The notes under the pieces were generated by a model. That model had not been told where the DNA came from, made no database searches, and saw only the letters and a program-made list of their open reading frames with translations. This document shows, piece by piece, positions 43,802 to 52,520 of a stretch of DNA of 56,385 nucleotides (position 1 is the first letter of the stretch; each line of letters opens with the position of its first letter). Source of the stretch: Campylobacterota bacterium (GTDB lineage: Bacteria > Campylobacterota > Campylobacteria > Campylobacterales > Nitratiruptoraceae); contig PUXX01000026.1 of the NCBI GenBank assembly GCA_009659895.1, positions 1-56,385 of the forward strand, written 5' to 3'. The position numbers and the translations under genes are program-made.

Positions 43802-45669
43802 TGTTTACCCTTTTGGTGCATCTTTATATAGATATGGAGTATCTCGATGGCCGCCGGTGTGATACCGCTGATCTGGCTGGCTGCAAAGAGTGTGGGCGGT
43901 TTATGTTTTTTAAGCTTCTCTTTGACCTCGTTGCTCAGTCCACTGATGGAGTCGATATCGAGGTCTTCAGGTATTTTGACATCCAAGAGCTCGTGCATTC
44001 TCTCGATCTGCTCTTTTTGTTTTTTAATATATTGGTGATATTTGGCTTCGATGAGGATCTGCTCTTTGGCCTCAGGATCGAAGGATGCGATGATGGGCGC
44101 TAGTTTTTCAAGCTTTTGGATCGTAAAAGAGGCTCTAGAGGCGATATTTTTGAGACTGGTCTTGTCGGTGATCTTCTCCTCACCGATCTCTTGCAAAAAT
44201 CCAAGCGTCTCCTTGGTAGGAGTAAGATAGTTTTGCTCCAGATACTCCAGACCCTTTTCGATCTGCTCTTTTTTGCGCAGCATCTTCGCGTAGCTATCCT
44301 CATCGATGAGTCCTAGCTTGTGGCCGTAGGGCATCAGGCGCAGATCGGCGTTGTCCTCTCGAAGGAGCAGACGAAACTCCGCCCTACTCGTAAACATCCT
44401 ATAAGGCTCCTTGGTCCCTTTGGTCACCAGATCGTCGATGAGCACGCCGATATAGGCCTCGTCCCTTCGCAATACAAGCGGCTCTTGACCTTTGATGCTC
44501 AAAGCGGCGTTGATACCGGCCATGAGTCCCTGGGCCGCCGCCTCCTCGTAGCCGGTGGTGCCGTTGATCTGCCCTGCTAAATAGAGATTTTGTATCTTTT
44601 TGGTCTCAAGAGTATGGGTCAGCTCAGTCGGATCGACATAATCATACTCGATAGCGTAACCAAAACGCACGATCCTAGCTCTCTCTAGCCCCTTAATGGA
44701 TCGAATCATCTCTACCTGCACGTCGGGAGGCAAGGATGTGCTTAGGCCATTGATGTAGTATTCGGTGGCCTCCAGCGTCTGGGGCTCGACGAAGACATGG
44801 TGGCGCTCCTTGTCTCGAAAGCGGTAGATCTTATCCTCGATGCTGGGACAGTACCTAGGTCCTACCCCTTCGATCTGTCCCGTAAAAAGGGGAGCTCGGT
44901 GGAAATTGGACTCGATGATCTCGTGGGTGCGTTCGTTGGTGTAGGTGACATAGCAGGGCAACTGTGTGGGATTGAAGCTCTCTTTTGGGGTGCGAAAACT
45001 AAAAGGAATCGGCTTTTCGTCTCCTGGCTGGATCTCCATCTTGCCAAAGTCGATGCTCTTGGCATCGATCCTGGCACACGTGCCTGTCTTGAGTCGCCCC
45101 ATCCTAAGCCCCAAAGATTTTAGGCTCTGGCTCAAGGCGTTGGCGGCGAACTCTCCCGCCCGTCCGGCTTCTTGGCGAATCTCTCCTATATGGATGAGAC
45201 CTCTAAGGAACGTACCGGTGGTGACAATCACCTTTTTGGCGTGGTAGACATTGCCAAGACCCGTCTCTATCCCTATCACCTCATCCCCTCTAACCAGGAG
45301 TCGATCCACCATCTCCTGGGCCACCTCAAGATTGGGAGTGCCAAGTACCACGGTGCGCATATGGACCTTGTAACGATCCATATCGATCTGGGCCCTGCTT
45401 CCTCTCACAGCCGGTCCTTTGGAGGCGTTGAGGATACGAAACTGAATACCTACCCTATCGGTGGTCAGCCCCATCTGCCCGCCTAAAGCGTCGATCTCCT
45501 TGACCAGATGCCCTTTGGCAAGGCCTCCAATAGCCGGGTTGCAGCTTACGGCGCCTATCTGCTCGGCCAAAATGGTGACAAGAAGTGTCTTCATCCCCAT
45601 TCTAGCACTTGCCAAGGCAGCCTCGATTCCGGCGTGCCCTCCGCCGATGACGATAACGTCGAATTTCAT
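43798..45669 (-). CDS. mnmG: tRNA uridine-34 5-carboxymethylaminomethyl synthesis enzyme, FAD subunit
   Basis: With MnmE it modifies the wobble uridine of several tRNAs. The FAD motif [20 protein letters not shown] begins at residue 6; GidA signatures are [23 protein letters not shown] and [24 protein letters not shown] (shown in parts: [13 protein letters not shown]). The C-terminal helical domain ends [15 protein letters not shown] start at ATG 45669 after AGAGGG (623 residues, normal); a longer frame to 45738 would cross the promoter region. The mnmD gene at 48.6 kb acts later on the same tRNA position. Confidence 0.96.
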   Translation of the reverse strand: MKFDVIVIGGGHAGIEAALASARMGMKTLLVTILAEQIGAVSCNPAIGGLAKGHLVKEIDALGGQMGLTTDRVGIQFRILNASKGPAVRGSRAQIDMDRYKVHMRTVVLGTPNLEVAQEMVDRLLVRGDEVIGIETGLGNVYHAKKVIVTTGTFLRGLIHIGEIRQEAGRAGEFAANALSQSLKSLGLRMGRLKTGTCARIDAKSIDFGKMEIQPGDEKPIPFSFRTPKESFNPTQLPCYVTYTNERTHEIIESNFHRAPLFTGQIEGVGPRYCPSIEDKIYRFRDKERHHVFVEPQTLEATEYYINGLSTSLPPDVQVEMIRSIKGLERARIVRFGYAIEYDYVDPTELTHTLETKKIQNLYLAGQINGTTGYEEAAAQGLMAGINAALSIKGQEPLVLRRDEAYIGVLIDDLVTKGTKEPYRMFTSRAEFRLLLREDNADLRLMPYGHKLGLIDEDSYAKMLRKKEQIEKGLEYLEQNYLTPTKETLGFLQEIGEEKITDKTSLKNIASRASFTIQKLEKLAPIIASFDPEAKEQILIEAKYHQYIKKQKEQIERMHELLDVKIPEDLDIDSISGLSNEVKEKLKKHKPPTLFAASQISGITPAAIEILHIYIKMHQKGKQ

Positions 45670-45682
45670 TTTCACCCTCTTT

Positions 45683-45710
45683 TTGGATAAAATTTGGTTA
45701 GTTATACAAT
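45683..45710 (+). promoter_or_regulatory. promoter of ribE-thpR
   Basis: TTGGAT at 45683-45688, a 16-base spacer and TACAAT at 45705-45710. The predicted start near 45717 gives a leader of about 20 bases. It overlaps the opposing mnmG promoter. Confidence 0.55.
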
Positions 45711-45729
45711 AGATGGCATCAAAAATCAA
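45701..45729 (-). promoter_or_regulatory. promoter of mnmG
   Basis: On the minus strand TTGATT (45729-45724), a 17-base spacer, and TATAAC (45706-45701). Its -10 box shares two bases with the ribE -10 on the other strand, so the two polymerases would compete. Confidence 0.5.
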
Positions 45730-45737
45730 GGTATCCA

Positions 45738-46346
45738 ATGTTCACTGGTCTTATACGAGAAATCGCCTCAGTCAAGAGCTTCGATGGCAAGAGACTCCGC
45801 CTCCAAGCCACATATCGCCCCCGTATCGGAGACTCCGTCGCCGTCAATGGCGTCTGCTTGAGCGTCACGAAGCTCTACGATGACGGATTCGAGGTCGAAA
45901 TCGGCGACGAGACCAAAAATGTCGTAGCGATCGAAAACTTTCAAAACAAAGTCCATATAGAGCCGGCCATGCGCCTTGGCGACAGAGTTGAGGGCCATAT
46001 CGTCCAGGGGCATGTCGATTGTGTCGGCACCATCACCAAGATCATACGAGGCACAAACTCCACCGACTTCTATATCCAAGCGCCCAAAACCTGCCTCAAG
46101 TTCATCATCCCAAAAGGCTCCATCGCCGTTGATGGCGTCAGCCTCACCGTCAACGAAGTCTATGACGACTCCTTTCGCCTCACTATCATCCCCATCACCC
46201 TGCGCCACACCCTCTTTGGCGACTACAAGGTCGGAAGACGGGTCAATATCGAAACCGATATGTTCGCCAGATACCTCTACCACCTCTTCGCCAAAGAAAA
46301 AGCTATGAGCTGGGAAGATATCGAAAAGATTCAAGCTCTCTTTTAG
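45738..46346 (+). CDS. ribE: riboflavin synthase, alpha subunit
   Basis: Dismutates two lumazine molecules to riboflavin and a pyrimidine. Two lumazine-binding repeats are plain: [15 protein letters not shown] with [13 protein letters not shown] (about 32-44), and the second with [15 protein letters not shown] (about 90-104) and [15 protein letters not shown] (about 128-142). It is 202 residues. It is divergent from mnmG with 68 bases between; a weak GGTATCC region precedes the ATG, without a clear ribosome binding site. Confidence 0.96.
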   Translation: MFTGLIREIASVKSFDGKRLRLQATYRPRIGDSVAVNGVCLSVTKLYDDGFEVEIGDETKNVVAIENFQNKVHIEPAMRLGDRVEGHIVQGHVDCVGTITKIIRGTNSTDFYIQAPKTCLKFIIPKGSIAVDGVSLTVNEVYDDSFRLTIIPITLRHTLFGDYKVGRRVNIETDMFARYLYHLFAKEKAMSWEDIEKIQALF

Positions 46347-46354
46347 GAGTCATC

Positions 46355-46849
46355 ATGCGACTTTTCATAGGCAGTTTCGCCGCTATCGACGACTACGCCA
46401 AGATAAAACACTCCTTCTCCTTCCTGCGAGGCAAGTGGGTGGAGAAAAAGAACATCCATCTGACATTTCTCTTTTTAGGAGAGGTCCCAAGCGCCGCTCC
46501 TATCGTCGAGGCTCTTGAGGGAATTTGCTACAAACGAAAAGATATCTCCCTTCGAGGTCTCGGGTTTTTCGGCACTCCGCCAAGAGTTTTGTGGGCCGGA
46601 TGCGAAGACGAGAGCCTCACGGCTCTTCACGAGACCATACGAGAGCGCCTCGGCGTAGCGGAGAAAAAGCCTTTCATCCCCCACATCACCCTTTGTCGCA
46701 TCAAAAATGCGGGACGCTACGAGAGGTTTTTGGAGGCCGTTCGAAGCTACAAAGAGCGAGAAATAGGCCATATCAAGCTCAAACTCCAGCTCATCGAGAG
46801 CCATCTCACACCAAAAGGACCCATATATAGACCCATACATACCTTCTAA
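46355..46849 (+). CDS. thpR: RNA 2',3'-cyclic phosphodiesterase (LigT/2H family)
   Basis: Opens 2',3'-cyclic phosphate ends of RNA, or acts as a 2'-5' ligase in vitro. The two HxTx motifs are HLTF with His35 and HITL with His110, and the N-terminus MRLFIGSFAA is typical. It is 164 residues. TTAGGAG precedes the ATG eight bases after ribE, so the two share a promoter. Its end overlaps the convergent membrane gene by four bases. Confidence 0.93.
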   Translation: MRLFIGSFAAIDDYAKIKHSFSFLRGKWVEKKNIHLTFLFLGEVPSAAPIVEALEGICYKRKDISLRGLGFFGTPPRVLWAGCEDESLTALHETIRERLGVAEKKPFIPHITLCRIKNAGRYERFLEAVRSYKEREIGHIKLKLQLIESHLTPKGPIYRPIHTF

Positions 46850-47262
46850 AGCTTCCGAAAAGCCAATGCCCAAAAGATCGACGCCACCATCGCGACGAAG
46901 AACAAGAAAATAAGAAATATCCCTATCCACCGAATCCACTCCCTCTCAGGAGTCACATCCTTTTTAATAGGGATTTCTTTGAAGCAGTGAAACGAAATAG
47001 CGCTATACAAAAACCAAAAAAGCGCCGCCATATAGACAAAAGCGCCGAGAGCGAGCTTGTAGCTCATCCAACTTTGGGGCAGCAACAGCAGCGCAAAAAG
47101 GGGTAGCTGTCCTATCAAGCCATACTTCTCGTATACCTCGAATCTTTGGATCGCTACGCCGCACTTGGGGCAGTGGATAAATCCGTCGTCATCTCTATCG
47201 GACCATGCGAAAAAGAGCTGGAAAATGCCTATCTGCTCACCGCAACAAGGACATCGCCTCAT
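46846..47262 (-). CDS. zinc-ribbon membrane protein, unknown function
   Basis: It is 138 residues. The N-terminus has a zinc ribbon: CPCCG (about 4-8) and CPKCG (about 31-35). About three membrane segments follow (about 52-62, 70-92 and 113-132). It resembles the gene at 47544-48053 in layout (CPCCGE ... CPKC then helices), so the two are probably paralogues. It is last in the por-luxS-mnmD series. Confidence 0.7.
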   Translation of the reverse strand: MRRCPCCGEQIGIFQLFFAWSDRDDDGFIHCPKCGVAIQRFEVYEKYGLIGQLPLFALLLLPQSWMSYKLALGAFVYMAALFWFLYSAISFHCFKEIPIKKDVTPEREWIRWIGIFLIFLFFVAMVASIFWALAFRKL

Positions 47263-47265
47263 AAT

Positions 47266-47547
47266 TCACCTCATACATAGATACAAAAGCGCCGTCACCG
47301 CTCCTATGTAAAAAGCCAAAACGAAGCTTGGATGGTGCCATCTTCGCTTCTTTAGACTCTCCAGCCCCTCCGTGAGACTCTCTTTTCGCAGCTTGGCTAA
47401 AGCCTCCATGCCTATCTTAGCGCTCTTCGCCCACCAAAAGAGGATCGCCAAAAGAAGGGTATACCAAACGGAGCAAATCCCAAAACCCAAAAATCTATAG
47501 GGCAAAAGCAGAGCCAACGCCACAAGCAGCAAAGAGCCCCGTTTCAT
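47266..47547 (-). CDS. small two-to-three-helix membrane protein, unknown function
   Basis: It is 93 residues with hydrophobic stretches at about 5-17, 22-39 and 73-90 and a basic cytoplasmic loop (AKLRKESLTEGLESLKKRRW). No zinc ribbon. It lies between two zinc-ribbon membrane genes, overlapping the upstream one as ATGA and three bases from the downstream one, so the three may act together. No family recognised. Confidence 0.65.
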   Translation of the reverse strand: MKRGSLLLVALALLLPYRFLGFGICSVWYTLLLAILFWWAKSAKIGMEALAKLRKESLTEGLESLKKRRWHHPSFVLAFYIGAVTALLYLCMR

Positions 47548-48053
47548 CTAAGAAATCCCCATATCATCGTGACGATCACACCCAAAACCACAAAGAGAAA
47601 ATAGAGCCACGGAGCCCACAGCGTCCATCGCATCATCTTCTTCTCAAAAGGGGTGATGCGGCGGCTAGAATCGAGCTCGATATAGCCTTTTTCTATGATG
47701 TGCTCCTCGTTGGCCCCCTCTTGGGGCTCGACGCCGTAGCAGCCAAGAGGCATAAAAAGCGCCGCCAGACACGAGAGTATTACGAGCACAAATCCGGCAA
47801 ACACCATCGCTACAAGAGAGGATGCACCAAAGGAGCCGTAGAGAGTCTCGATCAAAAAAGATACCAAGCTCCACAAAAGCACAAAAAGCCCAATACCTAT
47901 CCAAAACTCGGCGGCAGCCGAGAAATAGCCAAATATACGGCTTTTGCATTTTGGGCAGTAGAAGGATTTGTAGTCGCTCTTCCACGCACTCCCCTCGCTT
48001 CGCAAAGGGCACAGGAAGATAGACTCACCACAGCATGGGCATCGCCTTCGCAT
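47544..48053 (-). CDS. zinc-ribbon membrane protein, unknown function
   Basis: It is 169 residues: zinc ribbon CPCCGES (about 4-10) and CPKCKSR (about 33-39), then membrane segments near 51-68, 80-108 and 148-165 with a cytoplasmic loop between (EPQEGANEEHIIEKGYIEL). A probable paralogue of the gene at 46846-47262, differing by a longer loop. It begins 17 bases after the AMMECR1 gene. Confidence 0.7.
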   Translation of the reverse strand: MRRRCPCCGESIFLCPLRSEGSAWKSDYKSFYCPKCKSRIFGYFSAAAEFWIGIGLFVLLWSLVSFLIETLYGSFGASSLVAMVFAGFVLVILSCLAALFMPLGCYGVEPQEGANEEHIIEKGYIELDSSRRITPFEKKMMRWTLWAPWLYFLFVVLGVIVTMIWGFLR

Positions 48054-48070
48054 CGTCGCTCTTTTTTATC

Positions 48071-48646
48071 TTAGAGCTCCTCTTCGCTAAACTTCTCCAC
48101 TTGATAAACGAAGATTTGTGGATGATACTCCAAGCAGTTTGGCGGAAGTCCCGCCTTCATGCATAGATGGGCGAAGAACTGATCGAAATCGGGCAGCTCC
48201 TCCCACACCTGAGGCAAGAAGGTGGCTTGCCTATCTCCAAGCTTGAGCACCACCCCGTCCACGCCGGGGCGGATCTTTCGCCTGAGATCTTCGATATCAC
48301 TATATTCTAGAGGCTTTGGCTCACCCAGTAAAGAGATCTCGATAGTGATCTTGTCAAACTCCTCCGGACTCAAAGGAGGAAATCTAGGATCATTGAAGGC
48401 TGCAGCCTTGGCATTTTCGATGATATCATCGATGAGCGGGCGATAGGGCACCAAGCTGCCGATACAGCCTCGAAGACTGCTGCGCTCGTTGATGGTCACG
48501 AAGACCGCTCCAGGCTTGGCCAGATCTGGGCACATGGCGATGAGGCGCTGTTTGACTTCGTCATTGAGCTCCTTGTGGCCCATGAACTCCTCTTTGATAG
48601 CGATACGCGCGATATTGAGCATAATCTTTTTGCAATTCTCATCCAT
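48071..48646 (-). CDS. amrA: AMMECR1 domain protein (AmmeMemoRadiSam system protein A)
   Basis: Conserved protein of unproven function; homologues usually sit with MEMO and a radical SAM gene. The AMMECR1 signature is clear: VFVTINERSSLRGCIGSL (about 44-61, with the LRGCIG core), FNDPRFPPLSPEE and GVDGVVLKLGDRQATFLPQVW (in part). It is 191 residues. I start at ATG 48646 after AAAAGGAG; a longer frame up to 48778 lies inside mnmD. It overlaps the end of mnmD by eight bases, and neither MEMO nor its radical SAM partner is in the window. Confidence 0.92.
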   Translation of the reverse strand: MDENCKKIMLNIARIAIKEEFMGHKELNDEVKQRLIAMCPDLAKPGAVFVTINERSSLRGCIGSLVPYRPLIDDIIENAKAAAFNDPRFPPLSPEEFDKITIEISLLGEPKPLEYSDIEDLRRKIRPGVDGVVLKLGDRQATFLPQVWEELPDFDQFFAHLCMKAGLPPNCLEYHPQIFVYQVEKFSEEEL

Positions 48647-49379
48647 TTTCACTCCTTTTATCTCGCAAAGGCTTTGAAGTGGCCCTCCTGGCCTTTTGAT
48701 CCATATCGACCTCTTCAAGAGGCAAAGGGGCTTTTGAGGCGATCGTGATCTTCTTGACACCATCTGGCGCCATCTCATAGATCCGAAACCCAGCCTCCCA
48801 CAGCCCCAGCCTCACGGGAGTGGCGATAGAGTAGGTAGTCAGTACCCCCTGCTTGGAGAGGATCTGATAAAGATCCTCAAAATACTCCACAGTCCAAAGG
48901 GTTGGGTTTTTCTTGGGGCTAAAGGCATCCTGGTAGATCACATCCACCTCATCCAGCATCCTCACATACTCTCTGGCGTCTCCTACGAAGAGCTCTATCT
49001 CTATATTGTCCCTTTTGTATACTTTATTTTCGATTAATTCCTCCACGATCCCCCTAAAAGGCTCCAGCTCTTTTGGGTAGGCGAAGGTGGGCAGGAGTTT
49101 GAGCAGATCTCTATCAAGCTCGGGAGAGTAGATGCAGATGCTCTTGATCCTATCTTGACGCAAAAAGTGATAAATGGTCGCTAGCGTATTGATACCCAGC
49201 CCAAAGCAGATATCCAAGATCTTCAGATGGCTCTTTTGGGCTAGCCAAAAAGCCGGCTCCACATGCTTTTTGAGAGCTTCTTGCAAGGCTCCATCTTTTG
49301 TGCTGTGATAGCACTCATCATACTCCTTGGAATAAAGGGTATAGCTGCCATCTTTGGTAGGACAAAGCTCATACTTCAT
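48639..49379 (-). CDS. mnmD: stand-alone tRNA wobble-uridine methyltransferase (MnmD/MnmC N-domain)
   Basis: Methylates 5-aminomethyl-2-thiouridine at tRNA position 34, the last step begun by MnmE-MnmG. It shows the SAM motif ILDICFGLGINTLATI (about 54-69) and the family stretch YQDAFSPKKNPTLWTVEYF (about 148-166), plus YSIATPVRLGLWEAGF. It is 246 residues and lacks the FAD domain found in E. coli MnmC, so it is a single-function enzyme. It lies one base from the 98-residue gene upstream. Confidence 0.88.
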   Translation of the reverse strand: MKYELCPTKDGSYTLYSKEYDECYHSTKDGALQEALKKHVEPAFWLAQKSHLKILDICFGLGINTLATIYHFLRQDRIKSICIYSPELDRDLLKLLPTFAYPKELEPFRGIVEELIENKVYKRDNIEIELFVGDAREYVRMLDEVDVIYQDAFSPKKNPTLWTVEYFEDLYQILSKQGVLTTYSIATPVRLGLWEAGFRIYEMAPDGVKKITIASKAPLPLEEVDMDQKARRATSKPLRDKRSENG

Positions 49380-49676
49380 CTATACAATCTCATCAAGCTC
49401 ACGAAACATCAAAGCCTCTACGATCTCTTCCACACTCATTCCCGGCATCGCCAGCAGCGCCCTGGCCCCAAGATCATAGGCATCTTCGAGATCGTCATGC
49501 TTGTCGGGCGTGACGATGTAGTCAAAAAGCTCATTCTCAAAACTCTTTCGAAACTCAATAGCCTCTATACGCATCCCCTCGCCCAGCGTCACGAACGCAA
49601 ACGCTTCGGCATCCCTGACTGGGGCGATGATCGACTCTTCGCCCTCCTGCGATCGCACACCCATCACCACGACCAT
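49380..49676 (-). CDS. conserved hypothetical 98-residue protein, NifX-like fold possible
   Basis: Not firmly recognised. Acidic, no membrane segment. A beta-alpha pattern (AEAFAFVTLGEGMRIEAIEF near 23-42, ALLAMPGMSVEEIVEALMF near 73-91) recalls the dinitrogenase iron-molybdenum cofactor (NifX/NifB-C) fold, which is a weak suggestion. The ATG follows the luxS stop directly, with AGGAGAGG inside the end of luxS, and mnmD starts one base past its stop, so it is a coupled operon member. Confidence 0.65.
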   Translation of the reverse strand: MVVVMGVRSQEGEESIIAPVRDAEAFAFVTLGEGMRIEAIEFRKSFENELFDYIVTPDKHDDLEDAYDLGARALLAMPGMSVEEIVEALMFRELDEIV

Positions 49677-50231
49677 CTAGACCTCTCCTATGACTTTGAC
49701 GCTCTTTGGATCGACATCGCACTTTTTGGCATCGATAGCATCCAAATCCAATGCCAGCTCTTCGTTGTCCATGATCCCGATACCCCTATCGACCACATGC
49801 TTGGCGATGCGCTGAGCTTCGTTGAGGGAGTGCATATAGCAGCTGCCACACTGATAGACATTGAGCTCTGGTATCTCCTCTACCGATCGAAGAGCCAAGA
49901 TATCTCGCATGCTCTTCTCCCACGCCTGGGCCACCTCAAGCTCGCTTGGTCTGCCTATGAGACTCATATAAAATCCCGTACGACACCCCATGGGGGAGAT
50001 ATCGATGATCTCCACATCGTCGCTATTGAGATGGTCTCGCATGAACCCCGCAAAAAGATGCTCTAACGTATGGGTCCCCTTGACGCTCATGATCTCTTTG
50101 TTGGGTTTGCAAAAGCGAAGATCGAAGACTCGTATATGGTCCCCCTTGGGCGATCGCATATCTTTTGCCACACGTACGGCGGGAGCTTCCATTTTGGTGT
50201 GATCCACCATAAAGCTTTCAAGTAATGGCAT
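49677..50231 (-). CDS. luxS: S-ribosylhomocysteine lyase
   Basis: Splits S-ribosylhomocysteine to homocysteine and the autoinducer-2 precursor, recycling spent SAM. The metal ligands are His54 and His58 in HTLEH and Cys128 in YQCGSC; catalytic Glu57 and Cys83 (MGCRTGFYM) are present. It is 184 residues, somewhat longer than the about 170 of E. coli. I start at ATG 50231 after AAGGA. A hairpin lies between porB and luxS. Several SAM-using enzymes share the series downstream. Confidence 0.95.
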   Translation of the reverse strand: MPLLESFMVDHTKMEAPAVRVAKDMRSPKGDHIRVFDLRFCKPNKEIMSVKGTHTLEHLFAGFMRDHLNSDDVEIIDISPMGCRTGFYMSLIGRPSELEVAQAWEKSMRDILALRSVEEIPELNVYQCGSCYMHSLNEAQRIAKHVVDRGIGIMDNEELALDLDAIDAKKCDVDPKSVKVIGEV

Positions 50232-50263
50232 GATAGTCCTTGATGAAGGTTGATTGAGAAAGG

Positions 50264-50281
50264 GCCGTCCCAAGAGACGGC
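50264..50281 (-). terminator. hairpin between porB and luxS
   Basis: GCCGTC / GACGGC with a six-base loop, starting 11 bases past the porB stop, followed by CCCTTTCTC with only short T-runs. It may give partial termination or processing so that luxS and later genes are expressed below the por genes. Confidence 0.4.
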
Positions 50282-50291
50282 GAAGGAGCAA

Positions 50292-51290
50292 TTAGACGCC
50301 CGCTTCCTCACGTTTTTGGAGGTATTCCCATCTAGCGTCCACCGCTTTTTGCCATAGATCGATGATGTGTCTGTTTTCAGGCTTGAAGAGGTGTCGAAAT
50401 CTTGGCTGAGCCGCTAGATACTCTTCGACCGGGATCTTGGTCTTGGGACGATAGGTGATGTTGAGTTTGGTGCTATAGATGATGCCATGTTCATCACGCT
50501 CATTGATGATCTCATACAAAGGCCACACACAGCTATCCACACCAAGATCGCTCACTTCGATAGTATCTTCTGGAGCGTGCTTCCACTCCGTGGTACAGGC
50601 ACTTTGGGCGTTGATATAGACAGGGCCGTAGACTTCAAAACCTTTTTGGACCTTTTTTACCAGATCTTTCCATTTGCTAGGACTCACCTGAGCTACATAG
50701 GGAGCTCCATGATCGGCCATGATCTCCACCATGCTCTTCTTCATCATCTTCTCGCCATAACTCACGCTTCCCGCCGGGCTTGTGGTCGTACTAGCCCCAA
50801 TGGGAGTAGAGGAGCTTCTTTGGCCTCCCGTGTTGGCGTAGACTTCGTTGTCCAAGCAGACATACATGAAGTTGTGCCCCCGCTCAAAAGCACCGCTTAG
50901 AGACTGAAAGCCGATATCATAAGTCCCACCATCCCCGGCGAAAGCGACGATTTTGGGCTCTCTGCCCTCATCAACCATCTTCTGTGTCGCTGGAGGAAGC
51001 TTGCCCTTTTTCTTCATCACCTCATAGGCTGCACTCACTGTCGCAGCAGCGACCGCGGCATTCTCAAAGCCGATATGGATCCAGCTCACATCCCAGCTGG
51101 TCTTGGGATAGACCGCCGTACAGACCTCCAGACATCCCGTAGCCGTCGCCACGATCACCGGATCGTCGGTGGCGTTGAGGACCTCCCGTACGATGATGTT
51201 GTGAGAGCAGCCCGGACACATGAGGTTGGCGCCCTCGAATCTATCATTCGATAGTGAAAACTCTTTTAGGTTTTTGATCTTCTTTACCAT
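50292..51290 (-). CDS. porB: pyruvate:ferredoxin/flavodoxin oxidoreductase, beta subunit
   Basis: Thiamine-diphosphate and [4Fe-4S] subunit of the pyruvate oxidoreductase (or pyruvate synthase in CO2 fixation). Cluster cysteines in CPGCSH (about 25-30), TGCLEVC and a later QSACTTEW; the thiamine-diphosphate motif is AGDGGTYDIGFQ (about 118-129) with DNEVYANTGGQRSSSTP. It is 332 residues from ATG 51290; a GTG at 51293 is next to it. It is last of porC-porD-porA-porB. Confidence 0.94.
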   Translation of the reverse strand: MVKKIKNLKEFSLSNDRFEGANLMCPGCSHNIIVREVLNATDDPVIVATATGCLEVCTAVYPKTSWDVSWIHIGFENAAVAAATVSAAYEVMKKKGKLPPATQKMVDEGREPKIVAFAGDGGTYDIGFQSLSGAFERGHNFMYVCLDNEVYANTGGQRSSSTPIGASTTTSPAGSVSYGEKMMKKSMVEIMADHGAPYVAQVSPSKWKDLVKKVQKGFEVYGPVYINAQSACTTEWKHAPEDTIEVSDLGVDSCVWPLYEIINERDEHGIIYSTKLNITYRPKTKIPVEEYLAAQPRFRHLFKPENRHIIDLWQKAVDARWEYLQKREEAGV

Positions 51291-51302
51291 CACTTCCCCC
51301 TC

Positions 51303-52520
51303 TTAATAAAACGCTAGTTTGGGACCTCGTAGTCCTACAAATTGCTGAAGCGGTACCACCGCCTCACCAGCCTCGGCGCTCTTGGCCAGATCTTCGTAAA
51401 CACCCTTGAGCATTTCGATAGTGGTGTCTCGTCCGCCAAGTCCATAGATATAGTTGAGCACCACCGGAGACTTCCCACGGGCCAGAAGCGCAGCGCTGAT
51501 CTCGTTGAACATCGCCCCAAAGGTACCTCCTGGAGCACTTCTGTCCATGACACCGATAGCCTTGACATTGCCAAGTACATCGGCGATCTCATTGAATGGA
51601 AACGGTCGCAGTACTCGCAGACTCACCACTCCAGCCTTGATGCCCTTCTCTCGCATCTGATCAGCAGCGATCTGCGCGCTCTCTACCGTAGTACCTAGAG
51701 CAAAAATCGCCACATCGGCATCATCCATTTTATATGTGTAGACCATGTCATATTTTCTGCCGGTACGATCTTCGAACTCCTTGAATACCTTTTTGATAGT
51801 TTCTACCGAGTTCATCAGATCGTGATGTTGTCTAGCTTTGTGCTCGAAATGCCAGTCCTCTTCTGTCTGCACACCATGGGTGACAGGATTGGAGACGTCG
51901 AGCATGGAGTTGACCGGCTTGAACTCTCCTATAAATTCCGCTGCCTCTTCATCTTGCATGGGCTTGACGTTCTGGGCGGTGTGAGAACAGATAAAGCCAT
52001 CTTGGTGGACCATCACCGGCAGTCGGACATTCAAATCCTCCCCGATCTTGAAGGCCATGAGCGTAAGATCGTAGGCTTCTTGCGGGTTGTAGGAGCATAG
52101 ATTGATCCAGCCCGCATCTCGTCCAAGATACATATCGGAGTGGTCACCATTGACGTTGAGTGGAGCGGCCAAAGCCCGGTTGACGACAGTAAGGACAATA
52201 GGCAGTCTCATACCGCTGGCTTGATAGAGTACCTCCACCATCAGCGCAAACCCCTGGGAACTGGTCGCCGTGGCGGCCCTCACTCCAGCTGCACTAGCAG
52301 CCACACAGCCACTCATGGCCGAATGTTCGGACTCGACCATAATAAACTCCCCATCCACATATCCATCGGCCAAAAACTTGGAGTAGTTTTGCACAATAGG
52401 CGTAGAAGGGGTGATCGGATAGGCAGCCAGGATATCTACCTGCGCTTGGCGAAGCGCATGGGCAGCAGCCATATTCCCATCCCAAACCTCTACTTCGTTG
52501 AGCTCATACTTTTTCGCCAT
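51303..52520 (-). CDS. porA: pyruvate:ferredoxin/flavodoxin oxidoreductase, alpha subunit
   Basis: Substrate-binding subunit of 405 residues. Family marks: the N-terminal pyrimidine-binding stretch ILAAYPITPSTPIVQ (about 30-44), GEFIMVESEHSAMSGCVAASAAG (about 56-78, in parts), ATSSQGFALMVEVLYQASG, and the C-terminal AIGVMDRSAPGGTFG. The start ATG overlaps the porD stop by one base (TAATG), so subunits are coupled. Confidence 0.94.
   Translation of the reverse strand: MAKKYELNEVEVWDGNMAAAHALRQAQVDILAAYPITPSTPIVQNYSKFLADGYVDGEFIMVESEHSAMSGCVAASAAGVRAATATSSQGFALMVEVLYQASGMRLPIVLTVVNRALAAPLNVNGDHSDMYLGRDAGWINLCSYNPQEAYDLTLMAFKIGEDLNVRLPVMVHQDGFICSHTAQNVKPMQDEEAAEFIGEFKPVNSMLDVSNPVTHGVQTEEDWHFEHKARQHHDLMNSVETIKKVFKEFEDRTGRKYDMVYTYKMDDADVAIFALGTTVESAQIAADQMREKGIKAGVVSLRVLRPFPFNEIADVLGNVKAIGVMDRSAPGGTFGAMFNEISAALLARGKSPVVLNYIYGLGGRDTTIEMLKGVYEDLAKSAEAGEAVVPLQQFVGLRGPKLAFY

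Noticed and set aside
45670-45738. Longer N-terminus for mnmG
   Set aside because: It would cover both divergent promoters and lies ahead of the conserved [11 protein letters not shown] start.
49263-50066. 267-codon plus-strand frame opposite mnmD, the 98-residue gene and luxS
   Set aside because: It covers three well-supported minus-strand genes and shows no domain of its own.
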